Origin: Zerene cesonia
Lineage: Eukaryota > Arthropoda > Insecta > Lepidoptera > Pieridae
Direction of reading: 5' to 3'
Length of the DNA stretch: 64,000 bases
Assembly (NCBI RefSeq): GCF_012273895.1
Contig: NC_052113.1
Coordinates: 3,400,195-3,464,194 of the forward strand
This document shows positions 14,201-23,359 of the stretch, piece by piece; the first letter of the stretch is position 1, and every line of letters starts with the position of its first letter. The position numbers and the translations under genes are program-made. The notes beneath the pieces were generated by a model. That model was not told the DNA's origin. It saw nothing but the letters and a program-made list of their open reading frames with translations, and made no database searches.

Positions 14201-17200
14201 GTGTTCTAAATCTTTATTTTGTACTAGCTGCGCCCCGCGGTTTCACCCGCGTAACTCTATATCCCGTAGGAATATCGGGATAAGAAGTATGTGTTATTCC
14301 ACTTGTCCAGCTGTCTACGTTCATAATTGCATTGCAATAGGTTCAGCAGTTTTTTCGTGAAAGAGCAACTAACACACACACATCCTTACAAACTTTCGCA
14401 TTTATAATATAAGTAGGTTTGTTCATTTTGTATTAATCTTTATTAACATATATCTTTCTAAAGATTCAATTGTATTATCCGCTGTTAGTTTTGATTTAAC
14501 GTCGTTTAAATTTGCAGCTAAGAATTAAGCGCGATTAATTTATAAGGGAGCAATAAATTACTTTATTAAATACCAAAACAATTCCCGATGCTAGTTGAAA
14601 ATGCGTGGTTATAAAAAACTTTAAATGAAATAACTGACTGAACTGACTAAATAGATAGAGTCGTGTCTTGTCATTATTACATTGTAAAAAAATAATCGAT
14701 TGAATTCAAACTAATCGCACTATTTGATCAAAAGTTATTATTTTATGACTCTTGTATTTCATTTATTATAGGTGTCGTAAGAAGTTTGTTTGTTCAAAAC
14801 AGTGGTGGCTCAGTGGTGAGAACCTCGGACTTCAAAATCGATAAGTCGGGGTTCGAGACCGGGCGAGCGTGCANNNNNNNNNNNNNNNNNNNNNNNNNNN
14901 NNNNNNNNNNNNNNNNNNNNNNNNNNNNNNNNNNNNNNNNNNNNNNNNNNNNNNNNNNNNNNNNNNNNNNNNNNNNNNNNNNNNNNNNNNNNNNNNNNNN
15001 NNNNNNNNNNNNNNNNNNNNNNNNNNNNNNNNNNNNNNNNNNNNNNNNNNNNNNNNNNNNNNNNNNNNNNNNNNNNNNNNNNNNNNNNNNNNNNNNNNNN
15101 NNNNNNNNNNNNNNNNNNNNNNNNNNNNNNNNNNNNNNNNNNNNNNNNNNNNNNNNNNNNNNNNNNNNNNNNNNNNNNNNNNNNNNNNNNNNNNNNNNNN
15201 NNNNNNNNNNNNNNNNNNNNNNNNNNNNNNNNNNNNNNNNNNNNNNNNNNNNNNNNNNNNNNNNNNNNNNNNNNNNNNNNNNNNNNNNNNNNNNNNNNNN
15301 NNNNNNNNNNNNNNNNNNNNNNNNNNNNNNNNNNNNNNNNNNNNNNNNNNNNNNNNNNNNNNNNNNNNNNNNNNNNNNNNNNNNNNNNNNNNNNNNNNNN
15401 NNNNNNNNNNNNNNNNNNNNNNNNNNNNNNNNNNNNNNNNNNNNNNNNNNNNNNNNNNNNNNNNNNNNNNNNNNNNNNNNNNNNNNNNNNNNNNNNNNNN
15501 NNNNNNNNNNNNNNNNNNNNNNNNNNNNNNNNNNNNNNNNNNNNNNNNNNNNNNNNNNNNNNNNNNNNNNNNNNNNNNNNNNNNNNNNNNNNNNNNNNNN
15601 NNNNNNNNNNNNNNNNNNNNNNNNNNNNNNNNNNNNNNNNNNNNNNNNNNNNNNNNNNNNNNNNNNNNNNNNNNNNNNNNNNNNNNNNNNNNNNNNNNNN
15701 NNNNNNNNNNNNNNNNNNNNNNNNNNNNNNNNNNNNNNNNNNNNNNNNNNNNNNNNNNNNNNNNNNNNNNNNNNNNNNNNNNNNNNNNNNNNNNNNNNNN
15801 NNNNNNNNNNNNNNNNNNNNNNNNNNNNNNNNNNNNNNNNNNNNNNNNNNNNNNNNNNNNNNNNNNNNNNNNNACATATATGGGCTGATGATGATGATAA
15901 TGATGATAATGATGAAGAAGTTTGTTCAAACGCGATATCCAAAGGAAGTGTTTTATACTTAGCAAGTTTTTTATATACAACTTTCAAACAAACCATTTAA
16001 TAAACAACTGAAAAAAATTCAAGAGAGAAGTGGACTTGAATCGTTTCGCTTTTTTATTGTGTCTCATGAATTAATTCTGTGTATACATAAAATAAAAATC
16101 TGCTTCACATTTCACAGCATGCTTATCAGCATTCAGTCAAAGTAAATTAAATCTAAAGTCAATAACACGTTTTATCATTAGTCATACAACGGAACATGTC
16201 TACAAAATGCAACAATAAAGTTAAAACTGTATGCACGCGATAGTAACGCATGTGACCGACCGGGTGATAGCCCAGAGTCCTACCACGCAATAAATACCAA
16301 GTTACAAAATCAATACTTCTGCAATGATACCCGTAAAAGGCCTATGCTGAACCTATTGAATATTGAAAGAGTACATTTTGAAATCACGCATTAGAAGTAT
16401 ATCATTCGATATGCATCATTAGGCTAGGATATTTACGAGCCGAAAGTATACATAGGTACCGATTTAAAAATTATTTCTTTCTTGAATAAAAACCAACTTG
16501 GAGAACTAAAGAATCTATCGGCAATCTATAGATTATAAATATTTATATAAATTTATCTCTCAGAAACTACTTCACATATCATTGCCACAAATTCCGTGTA
16601 AAAATAACGTTAAACTTTTTATTATACAACGGCAAGAACTAACTCGTATAATTATGTACGTTCTGATACTATTAACGTGTTTATCCTATGACGAATCAAT
16701 TACACATAGATACTGTATTAGGTACTTATTACCCACACTCAGGTAACCTAATATTTATTATTAAACTGGCGGCAAACCTCGTTAAATCGTTATAATATTT
16801 CTCACTAATAAAAATATTGTAGGGCATCTCACATATTTGAATTAAATTTTATCGTATGAGAGACTTGAAAAATCAATAGAAGCTGTCTGAAGATGCTATA
16901 CAATGAGGTCAAATACCCGTTTGAGTATGTAGCGACTCAACTTTCACACCCTCAACGAAAAGGTATTGTTGTGATATTTTTTAATATAAAAAATGCTTAT
17001 TACACTAATTAATATTAGTTTTATTTTTGTTTGTTTGGATGTCTGTCCGTCAATCACGCTGAAACTAATGAACGATTTTGATAAAATTTGGTATACAGAT
17101 AGAATATGAGCTGACTTGGGTGATAGGATACTTTTTATTCCGACAAATGCTCCCTTCGGATAAAACAGGAATATTGATATCCGGGTGGAGCCGGGACGAG

Positions 17201-19980
17201 CGTCTAGTATATTATAAAATCTCAAGGTTACTAGCAAGGTTGAGCTTAATGTAATGAAATATAATTCATACAACACACCGCGCCAATGTCCCAGAGGGGT
17301 GTTAATTATCAAGTAAAAGTATATGATATATGTACCTATATAAAAATTTCTCGGAAATACAAAAACATATGATCCACTATATAAACTTTAAGAAATATAG
17401 AACAACACAATTTACAAAGTAATTTTTTTTTTTTGTATATTGAGTATGAGTTCTTCACGTTTATTTAAATTAGCATGAAACAAATAAAACATGTTTTGTC
17501 ACTTCCCAATATTCCTGAAGCTTTGAAACATTACATTTTACATTTAAGTTCAAGAACACATTTTTTCACATAAAATTCTCGTATCCCAATGTTCGTTCCC
17601 ATACTCCTTCTAAGCGGCTAGAATTAGTCAACATCGTCGTTCGGCGGGTCAGCTAGTTTTTCAATAAATAAAAGGTTAATTAAACGATATACAGCGACTT
17701 ACCGTAGCAAGAATTTCATGGCGTTTCCGTGCTTGTAACATCGTAATCTTCTGCACATGGTCTAGCGCCGTGTGTCGGAAACAGGAACGGGTAGCTAGCA
17801 AGAGATTCACAATCTCCTCTACGTCAGATGACTTGTGGCGTGATACCTGTATTGATTTAATAAAAATAGATTTTTTTTTAGTAGATACTAGTAGATGTGG
17901 ATGTGTTTAATTGTTTTTTCATTGCCAATTTTAAAATTTTCTAATCATGAAATTTTCTATTTCTGAATACCCTAACCAATTTGAAAATTGTTTCATTCTT
18001 TTATGTGTACATGATCCCCGAGTATATATATCACGACAAGGTACCACATGCACATGTATCCAGGGCGGTTCACTATTTTTTCATAATCTAGCTACAAAAT
18101 CTATAATGATTCACAAATTTTCTTATTTTAAAAACATTAAATCTACCTGAGAGTTTCTAATTAATGCTATATCCAGATCATTTGAGATTTTTTCAAAGTG
18201 ATGTTTACTTTCCTTCACTCCTTTTATATCTCTGAAATAAAAAAGGATAACAATTAATGTACAAGTATGTTTTATCGGTAGTGGAATGACTCATGTAATG
18301 GCTTACTATTTTATGGTCAATTATTGTACTGAGTCATCATTTTATTCTAAGCCTTTATTTAAATTCAGAATATATTCTGCTGATACCATAATTATGAAAG
18401 TTTGTAAGAATTATTGTATGAATAAACAGCTGAATGGTTTTTTATGGTACAGAGATAGACAGGTAGATTATATGAGTACATAGGCTACATATTATGCAGG
18501 TAACACATGAGTAATGCCATGGGTTCCAACTAGTAATACTGAGTAAGTTTATTATCATTTTAAACCAATGTTTTCCAAATGAAGGAGGTTCTCAATTCTA
18601 CTGAATTTGGTTTTTAACACTGGAGATTGAATGGATGGGATTTCAATCCATGTGATATCTGTGTTAAGTAGAAAATTGTTCTCATTTAAGAAATAAATAA
18701 ATTATTAATAATATACTGAATTTAATTTATTCTCAGATAAGTTGTTATTCAGAGTAAAGTGTGACAAACACACACAAACACATGATTTGATTGTAGAAAT
18801 TTTAATTTTAAAGACTTCTTATTAAAACTAAATAGCAAAAAAAACATTCCCATTTAAAATACATACATCTTGGCACAGACTAACATAATGCTTAGTAGGT
18901 TGCCAAATACACAACAATTACAGCATAACTCTTTTTCTAGTTCTTTGACCAGCATAATATGATATGTATCACTCTTGTGCATGTGATTTAAATAGAGTAG
19001 GATACACTGCTTGTTATAACTTTATGTCAGTTATAGTCCAACAGGGCAGAAAGCAATAAGAGATTTTTTTTAATGGTGCAAGAAATACAGAAGAATAAAG
19101 ATCTACATTTGAAATCTTTAATAGGTTGTTATTTAATACTTCGTTTTTTTATGGAGCTCTATAATTACTCCTTGAAGGATCTATATTTGAAATTTTATTA
19201 ATGTCAATGTACTTTCTATTTGTGTTTAAATTTTATACAGGAACATCTGTAGAAGGTGTTTATGAGTTATTTATAAAATAACTTTGAACCTAATCTGTGT
19301 AAAATATAACTGGATATAATAATTTTTTAGAAACATACACTTTGATAAATGCTGTGAGATTCTTCAGTATTGTTCTTGATGCTTGATCCAATAAGATAGA
19401 ATGAAACTTGGTCATTTCTTGTAATGCATGTATCATTCTGTTGAGCATTGACATAACAGATGGATCCTCTGCAAAGTTGCTACTTAAATCCCATAATGCA
19501 TTTGTAAATGTGCTGAAATGTTTATATATTATGAATACTTCATTTATGGAGACATTTTGTATTCAATTAAAGAATTCACTACTAATTTCACAGACTAGAA
19601 AAGATTTTTTTTTTATTAGAAACTATTATTTTACAAATAAACAATGACAATAGTCAACAGGAGTTTGTGAAACATAACTCACATGTCATAAAGATATTGG
19701 GATATTACCTTCTATGATTCATGTATATTTTGCCCGTTTCTATCATAATTGAGCATGATTTGAGAATTTTATCAAGCTTTTGTTCTAATGCGTCAATGCT
19801 AGCCTCCTCAGTTTCCAGCTGTTCCCTGCATAACGTTTATTAACATTGTTGTGATCATTAAAATACAAAACACGGATGTAATTTCACTTTCTATTGCAAA
19901 CTTTCATCAATAAGTTTTGTAACTTACCTAAATTTGGGTGAGTCTCTCAAACACTCATCGAAATCTATTACGGGTTTCAT
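2217..19980 (-). CDS. CenB1A: ACAP-type Arf GTPase-activating protein (BAR-PH-ArfGAP-ankyrin), multi-exon
   Basis: This protein stimulates GTP hydrolysis by Arf-family GTPases (Arf6 in the ACAP family) on endosomal and plasma membranes. I read 19 coding exons: 19928-19980, 19709-19825, 19339-19512, 18147-18231, 17703-17846, 11713-11808, 11181-11437, 9322-9438, 8711-8887, 8133-8239, 7193-7281, 6481-6575, 6029-6163, 5646-5716, 5274-5405, 4093-4250, 3356-3469, 2912-3018 and 2273-2421. All phases agree and give about 792 residues, against roughly 780 in human ACAP2. The start MKPVIDFDECLRDSPKF matches the family N-terminus. BAR is residues 1 to about 250. PH (MQGYLFKR...KTWNRRW) is about 278-375. 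ArfGAP is about 407-530, with zinc cysteines 421, 424, 441 and 444 (CX2CX16CX2C) and arginine finger R449 in GIHRSLG. A Ser/Asp-rich linker follows, then ankyrin repeats from about 617. Exon 7 uses a GC donor. The last exon either splices at 2272 or reads through a TAGG microsatellite to a stop at 2217. Intron 5 (5.9 kb) contains a gap. Confidence 0.93.
2231..2266. repeat. (TAGG)n microsatellite
   Basis: TAGG tandem units degrade into TGGG and a G run, immediately downstream (transcript sense) of the last recognised CenB1A exon. If that exon is not spliced at 2272, this tract would encode a Pro/Thr/Tyr-rich C-terminus before the TAA at 2217. Confidence 0.85.
2424..2444. repeat. (GCGCAC)n tract at a splice acceptor
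   Basis: Tandem GCGCAC units (GTGCGC on the transcript strand) abut the acceptor AG of the last recognised CenB1A exon and replace the usual T-rich polypyrimidine tract. Confidence 0.75.
2715..2900. mobile_element. Composite interspersed repeat in CenB1A intron 18
   Basis: It opens with a head shared with the repeats at 10595 and 60040 (GAGCTGGTGGTTCGCCT). It then continues with a different tail (TTTCAGCCCGATCGG, CAGTAGTTTG, runs of CAGT) and ends in TTATATTAGGA. That kind of ending is typical of insect SINE/RTE tails. It ends within about 10 bp of the exon 18 splice donor. Confidence 0.55.
3820..4080 (-). mobile_element. Interspersed repeat family A, minus copy, CenB1A intron 16
   Basis: It carries the family landmarks in reverse: a CCTTACCC / TCCTATCC-rich middle and an ACCATCAGGCGAGCC end. 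It is related to the copies at 7370-7625, 10595-10800, 40320-40640 and 60040-60335. It ends about 13 bp from the exon 16 donor. Confidence 0.6.
5826..5867. repeat. Perfect 19-bp-stem hairpin in CenB1A intron 13
   Basis: The left arm 5826-5844 (CGCTTATCTCACC...) is the exact reverse complement of 5849-5867, with a 4-nt AGAG loop. It lies between exons 13 and 14. No coding function is seen. It may be a MITE relic, or a structured intronic RNA if transcribed. Confidence 0.85.
6885..7078 (+). mobile_element. Interspersed repeat family B copy, CenB1A intron 11
   Basis: Landmarks in order are CTGCGCCCTGCGG, TTCACCCGCGTAAGTC, ATCCCGTAGGAATATCGGGA, CAATCGGTTCAGTAG and CGCATTTATATTATTAGTAGG. It is closely similar to 14223-14420 and 55671-55862, which shows recent dispersal. 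Confidence 0.75.
7370..7625 (-). mobile_element. Interspersed repeat family A, minus copy, CenB1A intron 10
   Basis: It has CGCACCGGGAAAGGTACC, a CCTTTCC-rich middle and a terminal ATCAAGTGACCCACCAGCTCC followed by an A run. It matches the copies at 40320-40640 and (reversed) 60040-60335. Confidence 0.65.
7835..8121 (+). mobile_element. tRNA-derived SINE (family C), full-length copy
   Basis: The head GGGGGCTCAGTGATGAG resembles a tRNA/pol III box A. A box-B-like GGTGTTCAAGATC follows, then a body with GCGAGCGTGT, ACATGTGACATCTGC and CCCAGCAGTGGGAAC, and a tail ATATGGGCTGATGATGG. GAATAAT before it and GAATAAC after it may be the target duplication. The 3' end lies about 11 bp inside the intron from the CenB1A exon 10 donor. 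This copy is the best template for the element broken by the gap at 14874. Confidence 0.75.
8566..8633 (+). pseudogene. tRNA-like relic (Ser/Leu-type boxes)
   Basis: TGGCCGAGTGTTAAGG (8572-8587) fits a box A/D-arm of the tRNA-Ser/Leu type, and GTTTCGAATTC (8615-8625) fits a box B/T-loop. The spacing is near that of a tRNA, but the acceptor stem and anticodon arm do not fold convincingly. It is probably a decayed tRNA or the head of a tRNA-derived SINE. It lies in CenB1A intron 9 in the antisense orientation. Confidence 0.45.
10595..10800 (+). mobile_element. Interspersed repeat family A, plus copy, CenB1A intron 7
   Basis: It begins ACATAGCGGGCACCTGAGC and GGTTCGCCTGATGGTAAGCG, with CATTTGCAGAGG and a GGATAAGG/GGGAAGGA-rich middle. 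It is the same family as 60040-60335 and the minus copies at 3820, 7370 and 40320. Confidence 0.65.
12330..12590 (-). promoter_or_regulatory. Possible internal promoter island in CenB1A intron 5
   Basis: This short CpG-bearing island (GCGATCGCG, CGTCGACC) stands out in AT-rich intron. On the minus strand it shows AGCCAATCA (a CCAAT box) near 12487 and TATAAATAG (a consensus TATA box) at 12336-12344, in the right order for a leftward promoter. No matching alternative first exon was recognised. Confidence 0.25.
13500..13640 (+). mobile_element. Degraded RTE-like repeat fragment
   Basis: It shows AAAGTCGTTTGTTTGTTTGCG, GCTAATCTCAGGAAC, a run matching typical lepidopteran RTE tails, and an ending CGGGACACAGCTAGTTAGGT. 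Confidence 0.4.
14223..14420 (+). mobile_element. Interspersed repeat family B copy, CenB1A intron 5
   Basis: CTGCGCCCCGCGGTTTCACC, ATCCCGTAGGAATATCGGGA, CAATAGGTTCAGCAG and CGCATTTATAATATAAGTAGG occur in order. It aligns with 6885-7078 and 55671-55862. Confidence 0.75.
14800..15913 (+). mobile_element. tRNA-derived SINE (family C) broken by an assembly gap
   Basis: The head (14800-14873) has a box A (TGGCTCAGTGGTGAG) and a box B (GGGTTCGAGACC). The tail after the gap has ACATATATGGGCTGATGATG followed by GAT/AAT units. A target duplication (AAGAAGTTTGTT...CAAA) flanks both sides, at about 14779-14799 and 15915-15930. So the gap lies inside one SINE insertion, and comparison with 7835-8121 suggests only about 200 real bases are missing. 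Confidence 0.8.
14874..15873. other. Assembly gap (1000 N)
   Basis: Exactly 1000 N, a conventional fixed-size gap rather than a measured one. It sits inside a SINE. Confidence 0.99.
17010..17215 (+). mobile_element. Interspersed repeat family D copy
   Basis: ATGTCTGTCCGTCAATCACG, ATTTGGTATACAGATAG, TATGAGCTGACTTGGGTGAT, AAACAGGAAT and GGGACGAGCGTCTAGTA appear in order. The copy at 63635-63825 is closely similar. Confidence 0.7.
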
Positions 19981-21344
19981 TGTTTGTTTTACCTTTTATA
20001 ACACATTTATTACTAAACAATCACTCATTAATCACTTCACCAAAATTTTAGATTATTGTAAAATACTAAATTGATTATGTCGCGACTTGGGTCTACAATT
20101 TACAAACAACTCACAACTCAACATTCATTGAACTGATAAAAATTAAAAACACAAAAAAAAAACAGGCTCCACAGAGTAAATAAAGTGACAGGATCCACTG
20201 GCCACTGCTTCAGTAAAAGCCACAGATTCAATATTTATGAAGTTACGACTTGTCTTTGAACTTAGAAACTTAGAAACCTGACTCTCTTTTTTATACTCAT
20301 TGAGGTCGATTTGATGTAGAATTAAAAAACAGAACTAATTCGCCATTCGCTAATATATAATCCATACTATCGATATTAATATTTTAAACACGAAAGTAAC
20401 TCTGTCTGTCCGTTACTTAATCACGCCTACACCATTGGACAAATTTACATGAAATATGGTATGGAGATATTTTAATACCTAAGAAAGGACATATTTATTG
20501 CTACTTTTTATTGCAAAAAAAGGGTAGAAAGGGTTGAAAAAAGTCCGTTATTGTAAAACCGATTTTGATTAAATTTGGTATGAAGATGGAGCTAAACTTA
20601 AGAAAGGACCTATAATGCTTTTTAGAAGATTCAGCTTTAGGTACAGACCTTAGGGAAGACTATAGGCTACTCCTTACCATGTTGCGCGATATAACCAAAT
20701 TCCACACGGGCGAAGCTGCGGAGAGAAAGCTACTTTAAAATAAACAGTAAGTAGCCAACAACCTCCCATAGTATTATCTGTTACCGTACGTTATTCAACA
20801 CATTCTTACCATAGAGAGATAAAGAAAAAAAAGTAGAATAATGTGTCATTGTCAATTTCTGACATTTATTTTATCATACAAAAATATGCAAATTGTTGTG
20901 AATTAGCTTATAACATTTTTATAAAATGCAAGCGACTTGTAAAGTGTAAACACATATGAAGCTCAGGGTTTCTATAATAATATAAATAAATTTTGTCGTT
21001 TATGTATACAGTAAAAATATACAAATCGCAAATCTGGGTGATTATCTCGCCTTGCAAATGTTGCATAGGTTTGAAGTACCACAAAATTTGTTTACCTATA
21101 TGAAAAAAATTTGTTACCTTAAATAGTAATTAAAACTTGAGAAAAGACCCTAATAATACATCTTACGGTAACCTTTATATTATGAAGTGGCGATAACCTT
21201 AATTAATGTACTTGCAACTTTGAACTTATCTGATTTAGAGGAGAGGAGTTTGTTATCTGTGTTATAATTGAAGTATAAACCATATAATAGTCAATACACA
21301 ATTAATTAACATCTGATATATACATTTGAAATTGAATCTCCACA
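19981..21344. promoter_or_regulatory. Divergent intergenic region between CenB1A and TMEM19
   Basis: This 1.36-kb spacer separates the divergent starts of CenB1A (leftward) and TMEM19 (rightward) and so must hold both promoters. No TATA box or Inr could be placed with confidence. Its middle (20380-20720) is repeat-derived. Confidence 0.5.
20380..20720 (+). mobile_element. RTE-like repeat remnant
   Basis: It shows ACTCTGTCTGTCCGTTAC, a doubled AAATTTGGTATG / AATATGGTATGGAGAT motif with AAGAAAGGAC, and an ending ACACGGGCGAAGCTGCGG. All are landmarks of short RTE-derived repeats common in Lepidoptera. Confidence 0.6.
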
Positions 21345-23182
21345 ATGCAAGCTAAAGAAAAATCACATATAGAGAAGGAAAATAGATTTAAACATGATCA
21401 TGTTTTATCAGTTCTTATGATTGCTGTAGCAATTCCACTTTCAATGTCTTTTTGGATAATTAATATTTTTTATACGAAATTGACTCATGAGGAAAGTTTT
21501 GAAGGTATGTAACATATTTAATGTTTTTCTGTTACACAAAGTTATAATACCTATAAAAGTTCTGTTAACACTTTCTTGGTCATATTTGTAATAAAATTAT
21601 CGTTAATTTACAGATCTGTCTTCAATATCTCCAACAAGATGGTTAGCATCATGTTTGATTCCAATACCAATATCATTATATGGATACAGAAGGAAGACAT
21701 TGAACCTTAGTGGTGCTCTTCTTGCTTTGGTTGTTGGATTTGTACTTATTTTAGCAAATTATTGTTTTTTGATGACCTTATTAACATTTTTCTTAACATC
21801 ATCAAAAGCATCACATTTTAGGCCCCATTTAAAAAAAAAATTTGAAGAGGATTTTAAAGAAGGTACATATAATTTTTCAAACTATTTTTATGAACCAGTG
21901 TTTTTATTTATTGTTATTTATCATTAACTTTAATTTGAATTACAGGTGGTGAAAGGACATGGGTTCAAGTGCTTTGTAATGGAGGAATGGCTACCCAACT
22001 TGCTATACTATACATTATTGATGTGGGATCATCTGAAAGACCAATTGATTTTAATAAAGATTATAGAGCATCTTGGCTCAGCATGGGTGTTCTTGGTAAG
22101 CAGACTTGATAAATTGATTTGTTTATTACTGACAATGATTGTGTTTAGGAAAGTGATATGTGGAAATAACTTATTGTTTATTTGTATTATAGCAAAAAGA
22201 AAAACTTACTAAAAATCCAGTGTCTATGATACTCAAAGTAAAAAAAAGAAATAAAAAAAGTGTAGCCTATATATTCAAACTGAACTAGAATTTTTTAAAT
22301 TGGTTCAGTAGATTTCCTCCTACAAATTTTTAAACTTATACCTTTATAATATTATCTAAAGATGACAAAAACTGGCTTGCATTAAATAAAGAGTTAGTAC
22401 ACTAGAAACCCAAACTGGCTCTCATTGGATGGATTTATGATTATTCAGACTAACAACTGTAAACTCCCTTCTCTTCATACATATTTTTATTATTTTGGTT
22501 ATCCTAATTCCTTACAGGTGTCCTGGCATGCTGTAATGGTGACACATGGGCTTCTGAACTAGGAACAGTTCTGTCAAATTCTGACCCATATTTAATTACA
22601 ACATTTAAAAAGGTGCCAAAAGGAACAAATGGGGGAATTAGTGTTATTGGAACTATATTGAGTACAGTTGGTGGTCTTGTTATAGGATTGGCTCACTATT
22701 TATCTATTCTGTATTTTTCTGACAGAATATTGTTCACATATGCTCCACCCCAATGGCCAATAATTATGTATGGTGCAATTGGTGGTCTTCTAGGAAGTCT
22801 CATTGATTCACTCATGGGGGCAACTTTGCAGTATAGTGGTATGATCTATTATATTGAATAACAAATTTCTAAGTACAGTCATACATAAACATAATATCAA
22901 TTTTTATATTAATATTATTTCCATATTAAACTGGCGTTAATAGATTATAGAAAGAAATTATAAAACTCAACCCTATGCATTAAAATTTAAATTGTATATT
23001 AATAGACATTATGATTTTCAGGTGTTGACAAGGATGGGAAAATTGTTTCCCACTCAAGATTATCTGTAAAGCATATAAGTGGAAGAAATATATTGGATAA
23101 CAACAGCGTCAATCTTATGTCCACTGTTATCATGGGATTGCTAATACCTACTCTGAGTAAAAATTTTTGGCCCATATCATAA
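21345..23182 (+). CDS. Tmem19: Transmembrane protein 19 (DUF92 family)
   Basis: This is an integral membrane protein of the DUF92/TMEM19 family. That family also includes the plant phytyl-phosphate kinase VTE6, but the animal substrate is not known to me. Five exons (21345-21504, 21614-21862, 21946-22095, 22518-22838, 23022-23182) all join in phase 1 with GT-AG introns and give 346 residues, close to human TMEM19 (336). Visible family motifs are SPTRWLASCLIPIP, GALLALVVGF, RTWVQVLCNG, the signature GDTWASELG at about 194-202, KVPKGTNGG at about 218-226, QWPIIMYGAIGGLLGS, and DNNSVNLMS near the end before FWPIS. Several hydrophobic segments are visible, including one near residues 25-40. The start is the first ATG, preceded by CACA. 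It is head-to-head with CenB1A. Confidence 0.94.
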
Positions 23183-23272
23183 TTGTTGTGTTTAATATTT
23201 AATTATTAATATAAGTCTGATACGTCCATTTTCAAAGGCTGCATTTTATTGTTGACTTTTTAATTTAAATTG

Positions 23273-23278
23273 AATAAA
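23273..23278 (+). terminator. Poly(A) signal for TMEM19
   Basis: AATAAA lies 91 bp after the TMEM19 stop. Two further AATAAA hexamers follow within about 90 bp. Confidence 0.6.
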
Positions 23279-23359
23279 GAATTGTAATTAAAATGTATCT
23301 TTAAGTTGATTGTAACTTATTTCAATAAATTAATATACTGTGAATGATGCTCGTTAAAT

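Larger units (their letters stand above)
11809..17702. other. CenB1A intron 5 (5.9 kb, repeat-rich, contains a gap)
   Basis: This is the largest intron of the gene, splitting the BAR coding region between residues 191 and 192. It holds a CpG-richer island (12360-12590), several SINE/RTE-like copies and the 14874-15873 gap. No exon was recognised in it. Confidence 0.6.

Noticed and set aside
14786..16000. Open frames of 340-400 codons across each N run (14.8-16.0, 24.0-25.2, 58.0-59.1 kb)
   Set aside because: They consist almost entirely of unknown bases, so they are artefacts of the gaps.
16944..17312. 122-codon minus-strand open frame
   Set aside because: It overlaps a family D repeat and has no recognisable domain.
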